DNA from: Ketogulonicigenium robustum
GTDB lineage: Bacteria; Pseudomonadota; Alphaproteobacteria; Rhodobacterales; Rhodobacteraceae
Assembly: GCF_002117445.1 (NCBI RefSeq)
Contig: NZ_CP019937.1
Location: 1,055,501 to 1,119,500, forward strand
DNA: 64,000 bases
Reading direction: 5' to 3'
Shown: in pieces, positions 1-8,302 of the stretch
How the letters are laid out: every line of letters starts with the position of its first letter
Position numbering within the stretch: position 1 is the stretch's first letter
The notes under the pieces: generated by a model
Databases searched by the model: none
The model's input: only the letters and a program-made list of their open reading frames with translations
What the model was told of the DNA's origin: nothing
Translations under genes and position numbers: made by a program

Positions 1-999
1 ACGCTGACCACGCCGAGCGGCGGCGCGTTCGAGGACGTTTCGAGCGTCGAGTTTGTCGATTACTACACCATGATGACCGAGGCGGGCGGTCGGCGCATCC
101 AGTGGACGGCACAAGCCGCGCCAGAAACGCTGAACGGGCTGTATTTTGCCACTGCCGAGGGCCGCGACGATCTGATCGTGCGCGGCGTGACGCTTGGCAG
201 TCTGTTCGTGGTGTTCAAGGCCGCATCGCACGAGCTGTGGTATAATACCGGCGGCGCGGGCGCACAGGCGTTTGCACGCGTCACAGGCGGCGTTCGCGAT
301 GTTGGGCTGGCAGGTTATGACCTGATAGCCAAGCTGCCGTCATCGGGCAGCGGGCAGGCGGCCTTTGTGGGGTCTGACGGGCGGCTTTACCTGTTCACGG
401 GCGGCACGGCCAATGCGGTGTCAACGCGGCCTGTCGAGACAGCCATCGCCCAGTGCGAGGCGCTGTCAGTGCTGGCCTATGAGGACGAGGGCCACACATT
501 CGTGGCGCTGGTGTTCCGCGACGAGGTGGCGTGGGTCTACGATCTGACAACGGGTCTGTGGCATGAGCGGGCCGAGGGCGCGGATCAGCGGCCATGGTCG
601 GCGCGGCGGTCGGTCAAGCTGGGCCGGAAATGGTATGTCGGCCAGAATGGCGGGCAGATCGTGGAACTTGTCCGGTCGAACCGCGACGGGGTGACGCCGC
701 TGTTTCGCGAGGCCACATCGTCCACGCTGACGATGGACGGGCAGCGCTTTTTGACGCGTGAGCTGGAGTTTTTTCCGCGCCAAGGCATCAGCAGCGCCGA
801 TGTGCAGCTTTCGCTGTCGCGCGACGGCGGGATGACGTGGACACGTGACAAGCCGCGCCCGATGGGTGGGCAGGGCAACTATGGCAAGCGCCTGATCTGG
901 CGCAATCTGGGGCAGGCCCGTTCGCTGACGGCGCGCATCAGATGGACGAACCCCGAGGACGTTTCGTTTTCGGCAGAGGCAAGGGTGGTGGTGGGATGA
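1..999 (+). CDS. P22 gp10-like packaged DNA stabilisation protein (5' partial)
   Basis: The frame is open from base 1, so the N-terminus lies outside the window; 332 residues and the stop at 997-999 are visible. The protein is beta-rich with repeated short strands ending in W or Y (for example near HELWYNTGG and TGLWHERAE), like the gp10 tail-accessory/stabilisation proteins that plug the portal of P22-type phages (about 470 residues, so roughly 140 residues are missing). It heads a run of genes with overlapping starts and stops in P22 order. The assignment rests on overall resemblance and synteny; a generic beta-propeller virion protein is the alternative. Confidence 0.7.
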   Translation, partial: TLTTPSGGAFEDVSSVEFVDYYTMMTEAGGRRIQWTAQAAPETLNGLYFATAEGRDDLIVRGVTLGSLFVVFKAASHELWYNTGGAGAQAFARVTGGVRDVGLAGYDLIAKLPSSGSGQAAFVGSDGRLYLFTGGTANAVSTRPVETAIAQCEALSVLAYEDEGHTFVALVFRDEVAWVYDLTTGLWHERAEGADQRPWSARRSVKLGRKWYVGQNGGQIVELVRSNRDGVTPLFREATSSTLTMDGQRFLTRELEFFPRQGISSADVQLSLSRDGGMTWTRDKPRPMGGQGNYGKRLIWRNLGQARSLTARIRWTNPEDVSFSAEARVVVG

Positions 1000-1133
1000 T
1001 GAAGCCGTTGCAGCCCACGACACCGGTCACGCAAGGCGGCGATCTGCCGTCCGTGGATCTGGTCATCATCATTCAGCAGCTGGTGCGTGAGATCGAGGCG
1101 CTAAAGGCGCAGGTCGCGGCGCTGACACCATGA
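996..1133 (+). CDS. small phage protein with C-terminal coiled coil
   Basis: A 45-residue ORF starting MMKPLQPT. Its ATG at 996 overlaps the TGA of the upstream gp10-like gene, and its own TGA overlaps the next ATG at 1130, so translational coupling on both sides supports it as real. The last 25 residues (DLVIIIQQLVREIEALKAQV) form an amphipathic heptad pattern. It sits where P22 has gene 26 (the tail needle) but is far too short to be a full needle. No function is recognised. Confidence 0.6.
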   Translation: MMKPLQPTTPVTQGGDLPSVDLVIIIQQLVREIEALKAQVAALTP

Positions 1134-1528
1134 CCCGCGCCACATTGGACGACTTGCCCACGCTGATCCAGCGCATGGGCCGGTTTCACGCGGCATCTGG
1201 GCTGGCGTCACGGTTTGATCCCGAGGCGACCGGCGCTTTCCTGACCGCCTGCGTCATTCAGGGCGCGGTGTTTCTGACCGATCGCGGCTGCATTGGCGGG
1301 ATGCTTGCGCCGCATTGGTGTGACCCGTCCCACATCATGGCCGTGGAAATGTTCTGGCACGCCGATGGCGACGGGCTGGCGCTGCTGCGGGACTTTGAGG
1401 CGTGGGCCAAGGGCGCGGGCGCATCGGAAGTGCGGATGACCTCACTTGCCTCTCTGCCGCGCGCTGATCGGCTGCTGAAAGCCAAGGGCTACGCGCCCTG
1501 TGAAATCTCTTATTCGAAGGTGGTCTGA
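1130..1528 (+). CDS. phage GNAT-like N-acetyltransferase fold protein
   Basis: 132 residues, start overlapping the upstream stop (ATGA at 1130). The pattern of a helix pair, a strand ending CIGGMLAP, then a VEMFWHADGDGLALLRDFEAWAKGAGASEVRM stretch is typical of GNAT proteins: the central VEMFW strand, the G-D-G-x-A-L-L loop and helix, and the final strand near YAPCEISYSKVV. Small GNAT-like proteins are common beside phage tail-accessory genes. It occupies the slot of P22 gene 14 (head completion). Its acetyl acceptor is unknown, and it could be structural rather than enzymatic. Confidence 0.65.
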   Translation: MTRATLDDLPTLIQRMGRFHAASGLASRFDPEATGAFLTACVIQGAVFLTDRGCIGGMLAPHWCDPSHIMAVEMFWHADGDGLALLRDFEAWAKGAGASEVRMTSLASLPRADRLLKAKGYAPCEISYSKVV

Positions 1529-1529
1529 C

Positions 1530-2687
1530 ATGGCGATTGGAACCGGCACGGCCCTGTTGGGCGGCTCGCTTATTTCCGGCCTGATGGGCGGCAGAAGCGC
1601 GAAAAAGGCCGCGAAGGTGCAGGCACAGGCGGCCACGCAAGCGGCGGACCGTTTGGAAAGCGCAGCGCGTGAGGGGGCGACGGCCCAACAGAACGCCTAC
1701 ACCAACGCAGGGCAGCTTGCATCTGACGCGCTGGGGCAGTCGGGCAATACGCTGACCAACGCAAGCAATGCCGCGCTGCAACAGCAACTGACCGGCGCGA
1801 GCGGCGCGCGGGATGCGGCGCTGGCGGGCGTGAATGGCGCGCAGGCAGCTTACCAGACCGCTGGCCAGCAGATGTTGGATCAGAACCAAGCGGTTTATGA
1901 CGGACAGAGCGCGCTTTATAACCCCTACATCCAGAGCGGCACGAACGCGCTGAATGCGTTGAATTATGAGCTGGGCCTTGGTGCTGCGCCCGACGGGTAT
2001 AGCGGCTACAGCGCGACACCGGGCTTTCAGTTCGCCTTGGACAGCGCAAACCGCGCCATCGAGGGCAGCGCATCGGCGCGCGGCGGGCTTTTTTCCGGAG
2101 CGACCATGCAGGCGCTGTCGGACAACACCGTCGGCATGGCGCAGCAGGATTACGGCAACTTTCTTGATCGGCTGACTGGTCAGTCAAACGTCGGCTACGG
2201 CGCGTCGGGGCAGATGGCAAATGCGCTGGCTGGCTTTGGCACCAGCAACAATGCGGTTTACGACTATCTAGGGCAGGCAAACGCCAATGCGGCGACGCAA
2301 ACCGGTAACATCAATGCCGGATATGCGGAAAATGTCGGCAACCTCGGCGCACAGAACGCGCTGGATATCGGCAATATCGGGTCGAACGTTCTGCTGGGGC
2401 AGGCTGATGCGATGGGGCAAGCGGGCGTGAATTCGGCCAATGCGCTGGCCAATGGCTTGAATACAGCTGCGCAGGCTGGGGCGGCGGGCATCACCGGCGC
2501 GGCCAATGCCAACTCGGCGGGCATCATCGGGGCCAATAACTCGTGGCAGAATGCACTAGAGGGTATCACCGGCGGGATCGGTATCATCAACGGACAACTG
2601 GCCGGACAGAACAAGCTGGCGCAAAAGCCCGCCAGCGGAACCTCAGCAACAACCACGACGACAAGCACCCCGTTCTGGAGGTTCTGA
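1530..2687 (+). CDS. P22 gp7-like DNA ejection (transfer) protein
   Basis: 385 residues from the ATG at 1530, which overlaps the upstream TGA; a longer in-frame start at 1500 would run back into the GNAT gene and is less likely. It opens with a short glycine-rich hydrophobic segment (residues 3-20). A long Ala/Gln/Asn-rich helical region with few charges follows, and the conserved-looking centre contains YNPYIQSGTNALNALNYELG and PGFQFALDSANRAIEG. That layout is seen in ejection proteins of short-tailed phages that leave the virion to help DNA cross the envelope. Order relative to the two ejection-like genes downstream matches P22 7-20-16. Confidence 0.65.
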   Translation: MAIGTGTALLGGSLISGLMGGRSAKKAAKVQAQAATQAADRLESAAREGATAQQNAYTNAGQLASDALGQSGNTLTNASNAALQQQLTGASGARDAALAGVNGAQAAYQTAGQQMLDQNQAVYDGQSALYNPYIQSGTNALNALNYELGLGAAPDGYSGYSATPGFQFALDSANRAIEGSASARGGLFSGATMQALSDNTVGMAQQDYGNFLDRLTGQSNVGYGASGQMANALAGFGTSNNAVYDYLGQANANAATQTGNINAGYAENVGNLGAQNALDIGNIGSNVLLGQADAMGQAGVNSANALANGLNTAAQAGAAGITGAANANSAGIIGANNSWQNALEGITGGIGIINGQLAGQNKLAQKPASGTSATTTTTSTPFWRF

Positions 2688-2688
2688 T

Positions 2689-3255
2689 ATGGCCGACTTC
2701 CGCAATGCGCTGGCCATGGCCGAAAGCGGTGGCGATTACGGCGTCACCAACACGCTGGGCTATATGGGGCGGTATCAGTTCGGCGACGACCGGCTGACCG
2801 ACTTCCAGCGTGCCACGGGCCAGCAGTTCACGCGCGAACAGTTCCTTGGTTCGCCCGATCTGCAAGAGGCGGCCTACGCGTGGCACATCGCGGATATCGA
2901 TCGGCAGCTTGCGCCGCTGGTTGGGGCGGTGGTGGGCGGCCAGACCATGGACAGGGACGCATTGCGCGGCATGGCGCATCTGGGCGGGGTGGGCGGCGCG
3001 CGGCGCTATGTCGAGAGCGGCGGGGCCTACAACCCATCTGACGCCTACGGCACGGCGCTGAGCGACTATGCCGGCCGATTTGGCGGGCAGGGCACACAGG
3101 AGGCCCCAGCGGCCACTGTGAACGCGCTAGCGACGACCCCAGCGCCGCAAGAGCCGCAGCAGAACGCACTAGCCCTGCCGCCGCGCTGGCAGCCAAACTA
3201 CCTCGATCCGCAAGCCTTCCAGCTTGACCTAAGCCAATTCGTGAGGCGCACATGA
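2689..3255 (+). CDS. virion-associated lytic transglycosylase-like protein
   Basis: 188 residues, preceded by a strong GGAGG at 2677-2681 inside the end of the gp7-like gene. The first 110 residues look like a lysozyme/transglycosylase fold: AMAESGGDYGVTN (the E of AESGGDY is the candidate catalytic acid) and GYMGRYQFG. The C-terminus is Pro/Ala-rich and disordered. Short-tailed phages often carry such an enzyme with their ejection proteins to bore through peptidoglycan during DNA entry. It is separate from the lysis endolysin at 15968. Confidence 0.6.
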   Translation: MADFRNALAMAESGGDYGVTNTLGYMGRYQFGDDRLTDFQRATGQQFTREQFLGSPDLQEAAYAWHIADIDRQLAPLVGAVVGGQTMDRDALRGMAHLGGVGGARRYVESGGAYNPSDAYGTALSDYAGRFGGQGTQEAPAATVNALATTPAPQEPQQNALALPPRWQPNYLDPQAFQLDLSQFVRRT

Positions 3256-4670
3256 ACGCACTGAACATCGACCACCGCATGATCCTTGGCGGCGAACAGC
3301 CGAACCTGACCAATGCACTAGCGGGCGGGGTGACGCTGGGCGGCCAGATAGCGGACATGCAGCATCAGGGCGCTTACCGCAACGCGTTGGCCGAGTACGG
3401 CGCGGGCGCACTGGGGGGCGAGCAAACCGCGGTCAATGCGCTGGCTGGTTTCGATCCTCAGGCCATGCAGAACCTGCAAATCGGCAGTTTGGGTATGGAT
3501 CAGACGCGTTTGAGCATGGACAGCACCCGTCAACAGATGCACCGCCTTGACGCGCAAGAACGCCGTGCTGCCGAGGAATATGCACGAGGGTTGGCTGCTG
3601 ACGAAGCCCAATCCATGCGCGCGCAGACCGAAGACATGTTGAAGCAGGCTGCATATCTATACATGACAGGGCAGCGGGATGCGCTGCCGGATTTTCTGGA
3701 AACGAACGGATTTGCCCGCGATGCAATCGCATGGGATGATATTCCGCGCGAAATCTACCGCCAAAACGAGTTTACTACCATTCTAGGGGATTTGTTCCCT
3801 GCGCAGCCAGAATACAGCCTAGTCACAGGCGATCAGGCTGCCGCGATGGGGCTTGACCCCGCTGGGGCATATAACCTTGGTCGCGACGGTAAGGTGTCGG
3901 CAGTCGGCGGAGGCGGCACGAATGTGACCGTGAACAACGGCGGTGAAATTGATCAGGGCAAGCTATACGAGACGCTCGATAAGGCCATTGGCGATCAGTT
4001 TGCGGGTCAGATCACGACGGGCGTCCAAGCGCAACGCAACCTCGCGCGGGTCGATGCGCTGGAGCAGATGCTGCAAGGCGCGCCGGGCGGGTTCATGGCT
4101 CAAGCCCAGATGCTAGCTGGTAACTTCGGCATCCAGACCGAAGGTCTCGCACCCTTGCAGGCGGCCCAAGCGTTGATCAACGCCATGGTGCCTGAACAGC
4201 GCCAGCCGGGTTCAGGCCCAATGTCGGACGCCGATCTGGAATTGTTCAAACAGTCACTACCGCGCCTTGTGAACACCCCCGAGGGCAACGCCTACATCAT
4301 CGCGACCCTGCGCGGGCTGAACGGTTACGACATGCAGATGGGGGATATTGCCCAACGGGTCGCAAACCGGCAGATCACACCAGCCCAAGCGGCAACACTG
4401 CAATCGCAGCTGGAAAACCCACTCGCAAACCTTCGGCAACAACTGGATGTGGCGGGAACGGCGCCACCGGCAGCGCCCTCGTTGCAGCCCGCTACTGCTT
4501 TGCAATCTGCGCCGCAGCCGGAGGCCGAGCAAGGCGGGTACCGCCCGGGGCGTGGCGGCACAGGAAACACGCCGTCACAGCGTCGAAACCAAACGCTTGC
4601 TGCCCCGCAGGGCATCGATCCCAGTGAATGGGAATACCTGACCCCCGAAGAAAGGGCTTTGTGGCAATGA
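3252..4670 (+). CDS. P22 gp20-like ejection/structural protein
   Basis: 472 residues, ATG overlapping the upstream TGA (ATGA at 3252). The sequence is mostly helical and rich in Gln, Ala and Asn, with an internal GGGGTNVTVNNGGEIDQGKLYETLDKAIG segment. That segment is a pattern often seen in phage virion proteins, where a Gly hinge and Asn-rich strand precede a helical domain. The C-terminal 80 residues are Pro/Gln-rich. The middle position of the three-gene ejection block suggests gp20. Direct family recognition is weak, and it may be an unrelated minor virion protein. Confidence 0.55.
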   Translation: MNALNIDHRMILGGEQPNLTNALAGGVTLGGQIADMQHQGAYRNALAEYGAGALGGEQTAVNALAGFDPQAMQNLQIGSLGMDQTRLSMDSTRQQMHRLDAQERRAAEEYARGLAADEAQSMRAQTEDMLKQAAYLYMTGQRDALPDFLETNGFARDAIAWDDIPREIYRQNEFTTILGDLFPAQPEYSLVTGDQAAAMGLDPAGAYNLGRDGKVSAVGGGGTNVTVNNGGEIDQGKLYETLDKAIGDQFAGQITTGVQAQRNLARVDALEQMLQGAPGGFMAQAQMLAGNFGIQTEGLAPLQAAQALINAMVPEQRQPGSGPMSDADLELFKQSLPRLVNTPEGNAYIIATLRGLNGYDMQMGDIAQRVANRQITPAQAATLQSQLENPLANLRQQLDVAGTAPPAAPSLQPATALQSAPQPEAEQGGYRPGRGGTGNTPSQRRNQTLAAPQGIDPSEWEYLTPEERALWQ

Positions 4671-6694
4671 CACCTGAACAGCAACGCGCCCTTGCTCTGG
4701 CCCGTGCCCGCCGCCGCCGCGCCGAGGCAGAGGGAACGCCGCGTGAAAGCCGTGGCTTTTGGACGGAACTGGCCGACAACGTGATCGGCTTTGACGACGG
4801 CGTGGACACCCCCGGAGAGAACATCGGCAAGTGGGTCAATCGCGCGATTGAAAGCGCCACGTTCGGCCTCGTCGGTGACGAAAGTAACGCCGCCGCCAAC
4901 GCGGTGTTGCTGGGCCGCGATTACGAGAACGAACGTGACCGCTTCCGCGCGAACGAGGAGAGCCTCGGCACAGCAGGCCAGATCAGCGCGGACATTGCGG
5001 GTGCGCTGGTGCCCGGGCTGGGCATGGCCGGTGCGGCTGTGAGGGGGGCAAATGGAGTGGGCCAGATGGCGATCCGTGGCGCGGCGATGGGGGCCGCCGG
5101 TGGGGCAACTCATGGGTTTATGGAAGGCGAGAGCGGGGCTGAACGCGCTGTCGGATTTGGTGTCGGGACGGGTGTCGGTGGCATCCTCGGTGGTGCCGCA
5201 CCCTATGTCGGCGCGGGCATCCAGCGCGGCGTTCGCGCCTACCAAGAGGGCGCGCGCAATCGTGCTATCGGCAACCAATTCGCCAATGAGTTGGGCATTG
5301 ACCCAATTGCGGGGCGATACGTTCAGCAGACGCTTGCAGCTGAAAACCCCGAAGTCATTGCGGATGCAATCCAGCGTGGCGGACCGCGCGCTATGCTGGC
5401 AGATTTGCCTAGCATTGCAGGAGATGTGCGATCGCATGTCAACGCACCGGGGCCCGCGGCATCGCTTGCCTTTGGCAGGCTGAACGAGCGTGCCGCCGCC
5501 GAGGCCCAAGACCTCACCGCCGCACTGGATCGCACCATGGGCACCGCGACGGGCGTTCGACAGGCGCGCGGCGATGTGGCCACCCGAACCGCCGACGCCC
5601 GCAGGCAAGCCTATGACGCCGCCTATGCGCAGCCCATCGACTATAGCGCCGAGGCTGGCTCGCGCCTGCTGGGGCTGCAATCTCGCCTGCCTGCGCGTGC
5701 CGTCAGCTATGCCAACGAGCTGATGCGCCTGCGCGGCGAGCAATCGCGGCAAATCATGGCGCAGATCGGGGAAGATGGGGCGGTCGCATTCTCGCGCCCG
5801 CCGGATGTTCGCCAGTGGGACTTCATCAAGCAGGCCCTCGACCAGATGGCGGAGAGCGGCGACGGGGCAGGTGCCTTGGGCGGGCAGACCCGCATGGGGG
5901 CGGCGTATCAGGGCCTATCCCGCGATATCCGCAACAGCCTGACTGAGGCCGTGCCAGCCTATCGGACGGCCATCAATACGGCGGCGGATGCCATCGGCGA
6001 GAGCAACGCCATTCGCTATGGATCGGAACTGCTGCGGGACGGCGTGACGCGCCATGACGTGACGGCTTGGATGCAGAACGCCACGCGGCCCGAGATTGAG
6101 GCAGCACAGACCGGACTTCGCAGCCAGATCGACCATATCCTTGGCCGCGTGCGTCAAACCCCGAGCAATCTTGACGACGATGCGCAGGAGATTTCGCGCG
6201 TCTGGGGCCAGTTTATGAGCCGCAACAATCAGGAAAAGATGAGCGCCATTCTGGGCGACGAATGGCCGTCGCTGCTGGAGCAGTTGGAAAGGACAGGTGC
6301 GGCGATTGGGACGCGGCGCGGCGTCAGCGGTAACTCTGCCACCGCAATGAACCAAGCCACGCAAGACCGGCTCAACGAAATGACCCAGCCGGGGCCGATA
6401 CGTCAAGGTCAGGTGCTGCCGACGGCGCGCGGGTTGTGGCAAAACCTAACAGGCGCAAGCCCAGAGGCACTGGGGCGTTTCCGCGCGGATCAGAGGCTGG
6501 ATATCGTTGATGCCTTCACACGGGGCAGCCCGCAAAACGTGCTGAACCTCGCCAACCAGTCGATGCTGACAAATCCGCCCGTGAACGCGCTTGCAGGAGT
6601 AGGCCCACTAAACGCCGTCAATGCGCTTAGCCTAGGATACGCTCCACAAGCGGCGACGAACTGGCTGTTAGGCATACTACCAATAGGGCAATAG
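4667..6694 (+). CDS. P22 gp16-like ejection protein
   Basis: 675 residues from the ATG at 4667, which overlaps the preceding TGA; a start at 4628 would lie inside the previous gene. It has a basic N-terminus (RARRRRAEAEG) and a long Gly/Ala-rich hydrophobic stretch at about residues 110-195 that could span a membrane. A long helical C-terminal half follows. This layout suits the largest ejection protein of short-tailed phages, which forms part of the channel through the inner membrane. Its 3' end overlaps a convergent small membrane-protein gene by 68 bp. Confidence 0.6.
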   Translation: MTPEQQRALALARARRRRAEAEGTPRESRGFWTELADNVIGFDDGVDTPGENIGKWVNRAIESATFGLVGDESNAAANAVLLGRDYENERDRFRANEESLGTAGQISADIAGALVPGLGMAGAAVRGANGVGQMAIRGAAMGAAGGATHGFMEGESGAERAVGFGVGTGVGGILGGAAPYVGAGIQRGVRAYQEGARNRAIGNQFANELGIDPIAGRYVQQTLAAENPEVIADAIQRGGPRAMLADLPSIAGDVRSHVNAPGPAASLAFGRLNERAAAEAQDLTAALDRTMGTATGVRQARGDVATRTADARRQAYDAAYAQPIDYSAEAGSRLLGLQSRLPARAVSYANELMRLRGEQSRQIMAQIGEDGAVAFSRPPDVRQWDFIKQALDQMAESGDGAGALGGQTRMGAAYQGLSRDIRNSLTEAVPAYRTAINTAADAIGESNAIRYGSELLRDGVTRHDVTAWMQNATRPEIEAAQTGLRSQIDHILGRVRQTPSNLDDDAQEISRVWGQFMSRNNQEKMSAILGDEWPSLLEQLERTGAAIGTRRGVSGNSATAMNQATQDRLNEMTQPGPIRQGQVLPTARGLWQNLTGASPEALGRFRADQRLDIVDAFTRGSPQNVLNLANQSMLTNPPVNALAGVGPLNAVNALSLGYAPQAATNWLLGILPIGQ

Positions 6695-6824
6695 ATGCGA
6701 AAACTAGGGCATAGATCGCATAGCCTCTATGCCCTGGGCGCTTCATGAACAGCATGGCGTAGATGAAGCCAAGAAAAATACCGTTGGCCATGAGCCCAGC
6801 GAGTACAGCTTGTGAAAACGTCAT
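6627..6824 (-). CDS. small two-helix membrane protein in the sieA position
   Basis: 65 residues from MTFSQAVLAG (start at 6824 chosen because GGTGA lies 5-10 nt upstream; 6845 would add seven residues with a poor ribosome site). There are two hydrophobic helices: residues about 5-25 (AVLAGLMANGIFLGFIYAML) and about 36-55 (YAIYALVFASIALLVVCLTA), separated by a KRPGHRG loop. It runs leftwards between the gp16-like gene and the Mnt-like gene, the place and direction of P22 sieA (superinfection exclusion). P22 SieA is larger and no sequence similarity is claimed. Its 3' end is antisense to the gp16-like gene. Confidence 0.5.
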   Translation of the reverse strand: MTFSQAVLAGLMANGIFLGFIYAMLFMKRPGHRGYAIYALVFASIALLVVCLTASSSPLVERILG

Positions 6825-6908
6825 GTGGTCACCCAGTAGAGGCATGTCGATCGTGATCTATTTCGGGTTCGGCTGCGTGCATTGTCACGGCCAGCCGCAG
6901 CAAGGCTT

Positions 6909-7241
6909 TCATTCAGTGGCAGGAGGATTAGTTGGCGGGAAATAGTGAGATTTCTTAACCTTTAATTCCTTCGACAACTCGTTGATTTGCCTCGCGATCC
7001 TATCGCGCTTGATCGGGTCATCCGTATCTTGATAAGCATTTAAGGCGCTTTCGAAGAGATCAAGAAACCTATCGAATGAAGCCCAGTCCATCTTGGGAGC
7101 GGGATACTTTTCCTCCAGCGTCGCCACGATCTCGGCATTCATGCTGCGATTGTTAGCCTCGGCGGCAGCCTTGATCCGGTCGCGCAGTCCATCAGGGAAC
7201 CGGACAGTATATTGCTCTGCGCCTCTGCCTACGGTTGCCAT
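6909..7241 (-). CDS. Mnt-like ribbon-helix-helix repressor
   Basis: 110 residues. Residues 10-46 fit an Arc/Mnt ribbon-helix-helix: a beta strand YTVRFPDGL, helix A DRIKAAAEAN, turn NRSMN, helix B AEIVATLEEKY. The FR.P....R.K..AEAN.RSMN.E pattern closely resembles P22 Mnt. The rest is a helical tail that may drive tetramerisation, longer than in Mnt (82 residues). AAAGGAGA lies just upstream of the start. It is divergent from the Arc-like and antirepressor genes, as mnt is from arc-ant, and probably represses the antirepressor promoter during lysogeny. Confidence 0.85.
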   Translation of the reverse strand: MATVGRGAEQYTVRFPDGLRDRIKAAAEANNRSMNAEIVATLEEKYPAPKMDWASFDRFLDLFESALNAYQDTDDPIKRDRIARQINELSKELKVKKSHYFPPTNPPATE

Positions 7242-7264
7242 GCGATTCTCCTTTGGTTGATCGC

Positions 7265-7326
7265 ATTACTGTAATTTTTTTTTGTTGACGCGCAATCGCA
7301 TCACTGTAATGTAAGGTTACGGTAAT
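7265..7326. promoter_or_regulatory. immI-like control region: three operators and divergent promoters
   Basis: Three near-palindromes of the form ATTAC-N-GTAAT lie between the Mnt-like and Arc-like genes: ATTACTGTAAT (7265-7275), ATCACTGTAAT (7300-7310) and GTTACGGTAAT (7316-7326). A rightward promoter is readable as TTGACG (7285-7290), 16 bp, TAATGT (7307-7312); its -10 overlaps site 2. A weaker leftward promoter is TTGCGC (7290-7295, bottom strand), 16 bp, TACAGT (7268-7273), inside site 1. Ribbon-helix-helix proteins bind such half-sites, so one or both repressors flanking the region are the likely readers. Confidence 0.65.
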
Positions 7327-7348
7327 GCTACATGGAAGGATTGGCGAA

Positions 7349-7501
7349 GTGACGTTGCAGCGCACCCCGTTCGGGCTTCGGATGCCTAAGGATTTGCAGG
7401 ACTGGATCAAGATGAAGGCCGGGCGCGAAGATCGTTCGCAGAACTATGTGATCAACCAAATTCTGATGAAGGCGATGGCAGATGAGCATGCAAAGGCATG
7501 A
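7349..7501 (+). CDS. Arc-like ribbon-helix-helix repressor
   Basis: 50 residues from the GTG at 7349 (GGAAGGA at 7334-7340 is well spaced); an ATG at 7325 would give 58 residues but sits in operator site 3. The sequence LQRTPFGLRMPKDLQDWIKMKAGREDRSQNYVINQILMKAM follows the Arc plan: strand, P-x-x-L helix A, RS.N turn, helix B. Size and position, just upstream of the antirepressor on the same strand (72 bp gap), match P22 arc-ant. In P22, Arc limits antirepressor synthesis during lytic growth. Confidence 0.75.
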   Translation: MTLQRTPFGLRMPKDLQDWIKMKAGREDRSQNYVINQILMKAMADEHAKA

Positions 7502-7573
7502 AACGAATGAAGGCGCCGGGACGGCCATCCCAACGCCTTCGAAGAACCCAACCACTACGAAAGGGCTTCGGCC

Positions 7574-8296
7574 ATGAATATGATCGTAAACCAAGACGAT
7601 TTCAACGGGCTTGTTAATTCCAGCCTGAAAACGAACAGCCGTATCATCGCGGAGAAGTTCGAGAAGGAGCATCGCAATGTGATGCGCGATATCCGCGCAC
7701 TGATCGACGCGAACCCAGATTGGGGTCTGCTCAATTTTGAGCAGACCCCCTATGTCGATGCCCAGAACGGCCAGACCTACCAGATGCATGAAATGACCCG
7801 TGATGGGTATTCGATGCTGGTAATGGGCTTCACTGGTAAGAAGGCGATGGATTGGAAGATTAAGTTCCTCGCCGCGTTCAACGCGATGGCAGAACAGCTG
7901 AAGCGGACGGCGGTGTTGAGCGGTCCGCAGTTGATGGCGGCGGCGCTGATTGAAGCCAACGCCACTATGAGCGCTCAATCGATCCAAATCGAAGCGATGA
8001 AGCCCAAAGTTGAAGCCTACGACGACCTCATGAACGCCGACGGTCTCTACGGGCTGCAAAATGCGGGTCGCGCCCTAAGCGCCCGTCCAAATCTGTTCGT
8101 TCGCTGGCTCAAGCAAGACTATCTGTTCTATCGCGGAAACGCCTTGGTTGCGCGAACACAGTTTGTCCAGCGGGGTTACTTCGAGGTGCGGAGCAAAATC
8201 ATCGATGAGACAGCTCGACCTGAGACGTTCGTGACACCAAAAGGCCTGCTACATCTTCGCGACAAGGTACCATCCGAAATTCTGATCAGACTTTGA
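7574..8296 (+). CDS. ant: phage antirepressor, Rha plus KilAC domains
   Basis: 240 residues. The N-terminal half (about 5-115) matches the Rha regulatory family: SRIIAEKFEKEHRNVMRDI, then YQMHEMTRDGYSMLVMGFTGKKAMDWKIKFLAAFNAM. The C-terminal half (about 155-240) resembles KilAC, with GLQNAGRALSARPNLFVRWLK and VTPKGLLHLRDKV. Such proteins bind and inactivate phage repressors or other regulators, tipping the phage to lytic growth. It lies downstream of the Arc-like gene and is probably controlled by the operators at 7265-7326. Confidence 0.85.
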   Translation: MNMIVNQDDFNGLVNSSLKTNSRIIAEKFEKEHRNVMRDIRALIDANPDWGLLNFEQTPYVDAQNGQTYQMHEMTRDGYSMLVMGFTGKKAMDWKIKFLAAFNAMAEQLKRTAVLSGPQLMAAALIEANATMSAQSIQIEAMKPKVEAYDDLMNADGLYGLQNAGRALSARPNLFVRWLKQDYLFYRGNALVARTQFVQRGYFEVRSKIIDETARPETFVTPKGLLHLRDKVPSEILIRL

Positions 8297-8302
8297 GCCA
8301 AC

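Noticed and set aside
4325-5752. 475-codon bottom-strand frame across two phage virion genes
   Set aside because: It spans the junction of two tightly coupled rightward genes and shows no domain; a typical third-position GC artefact.
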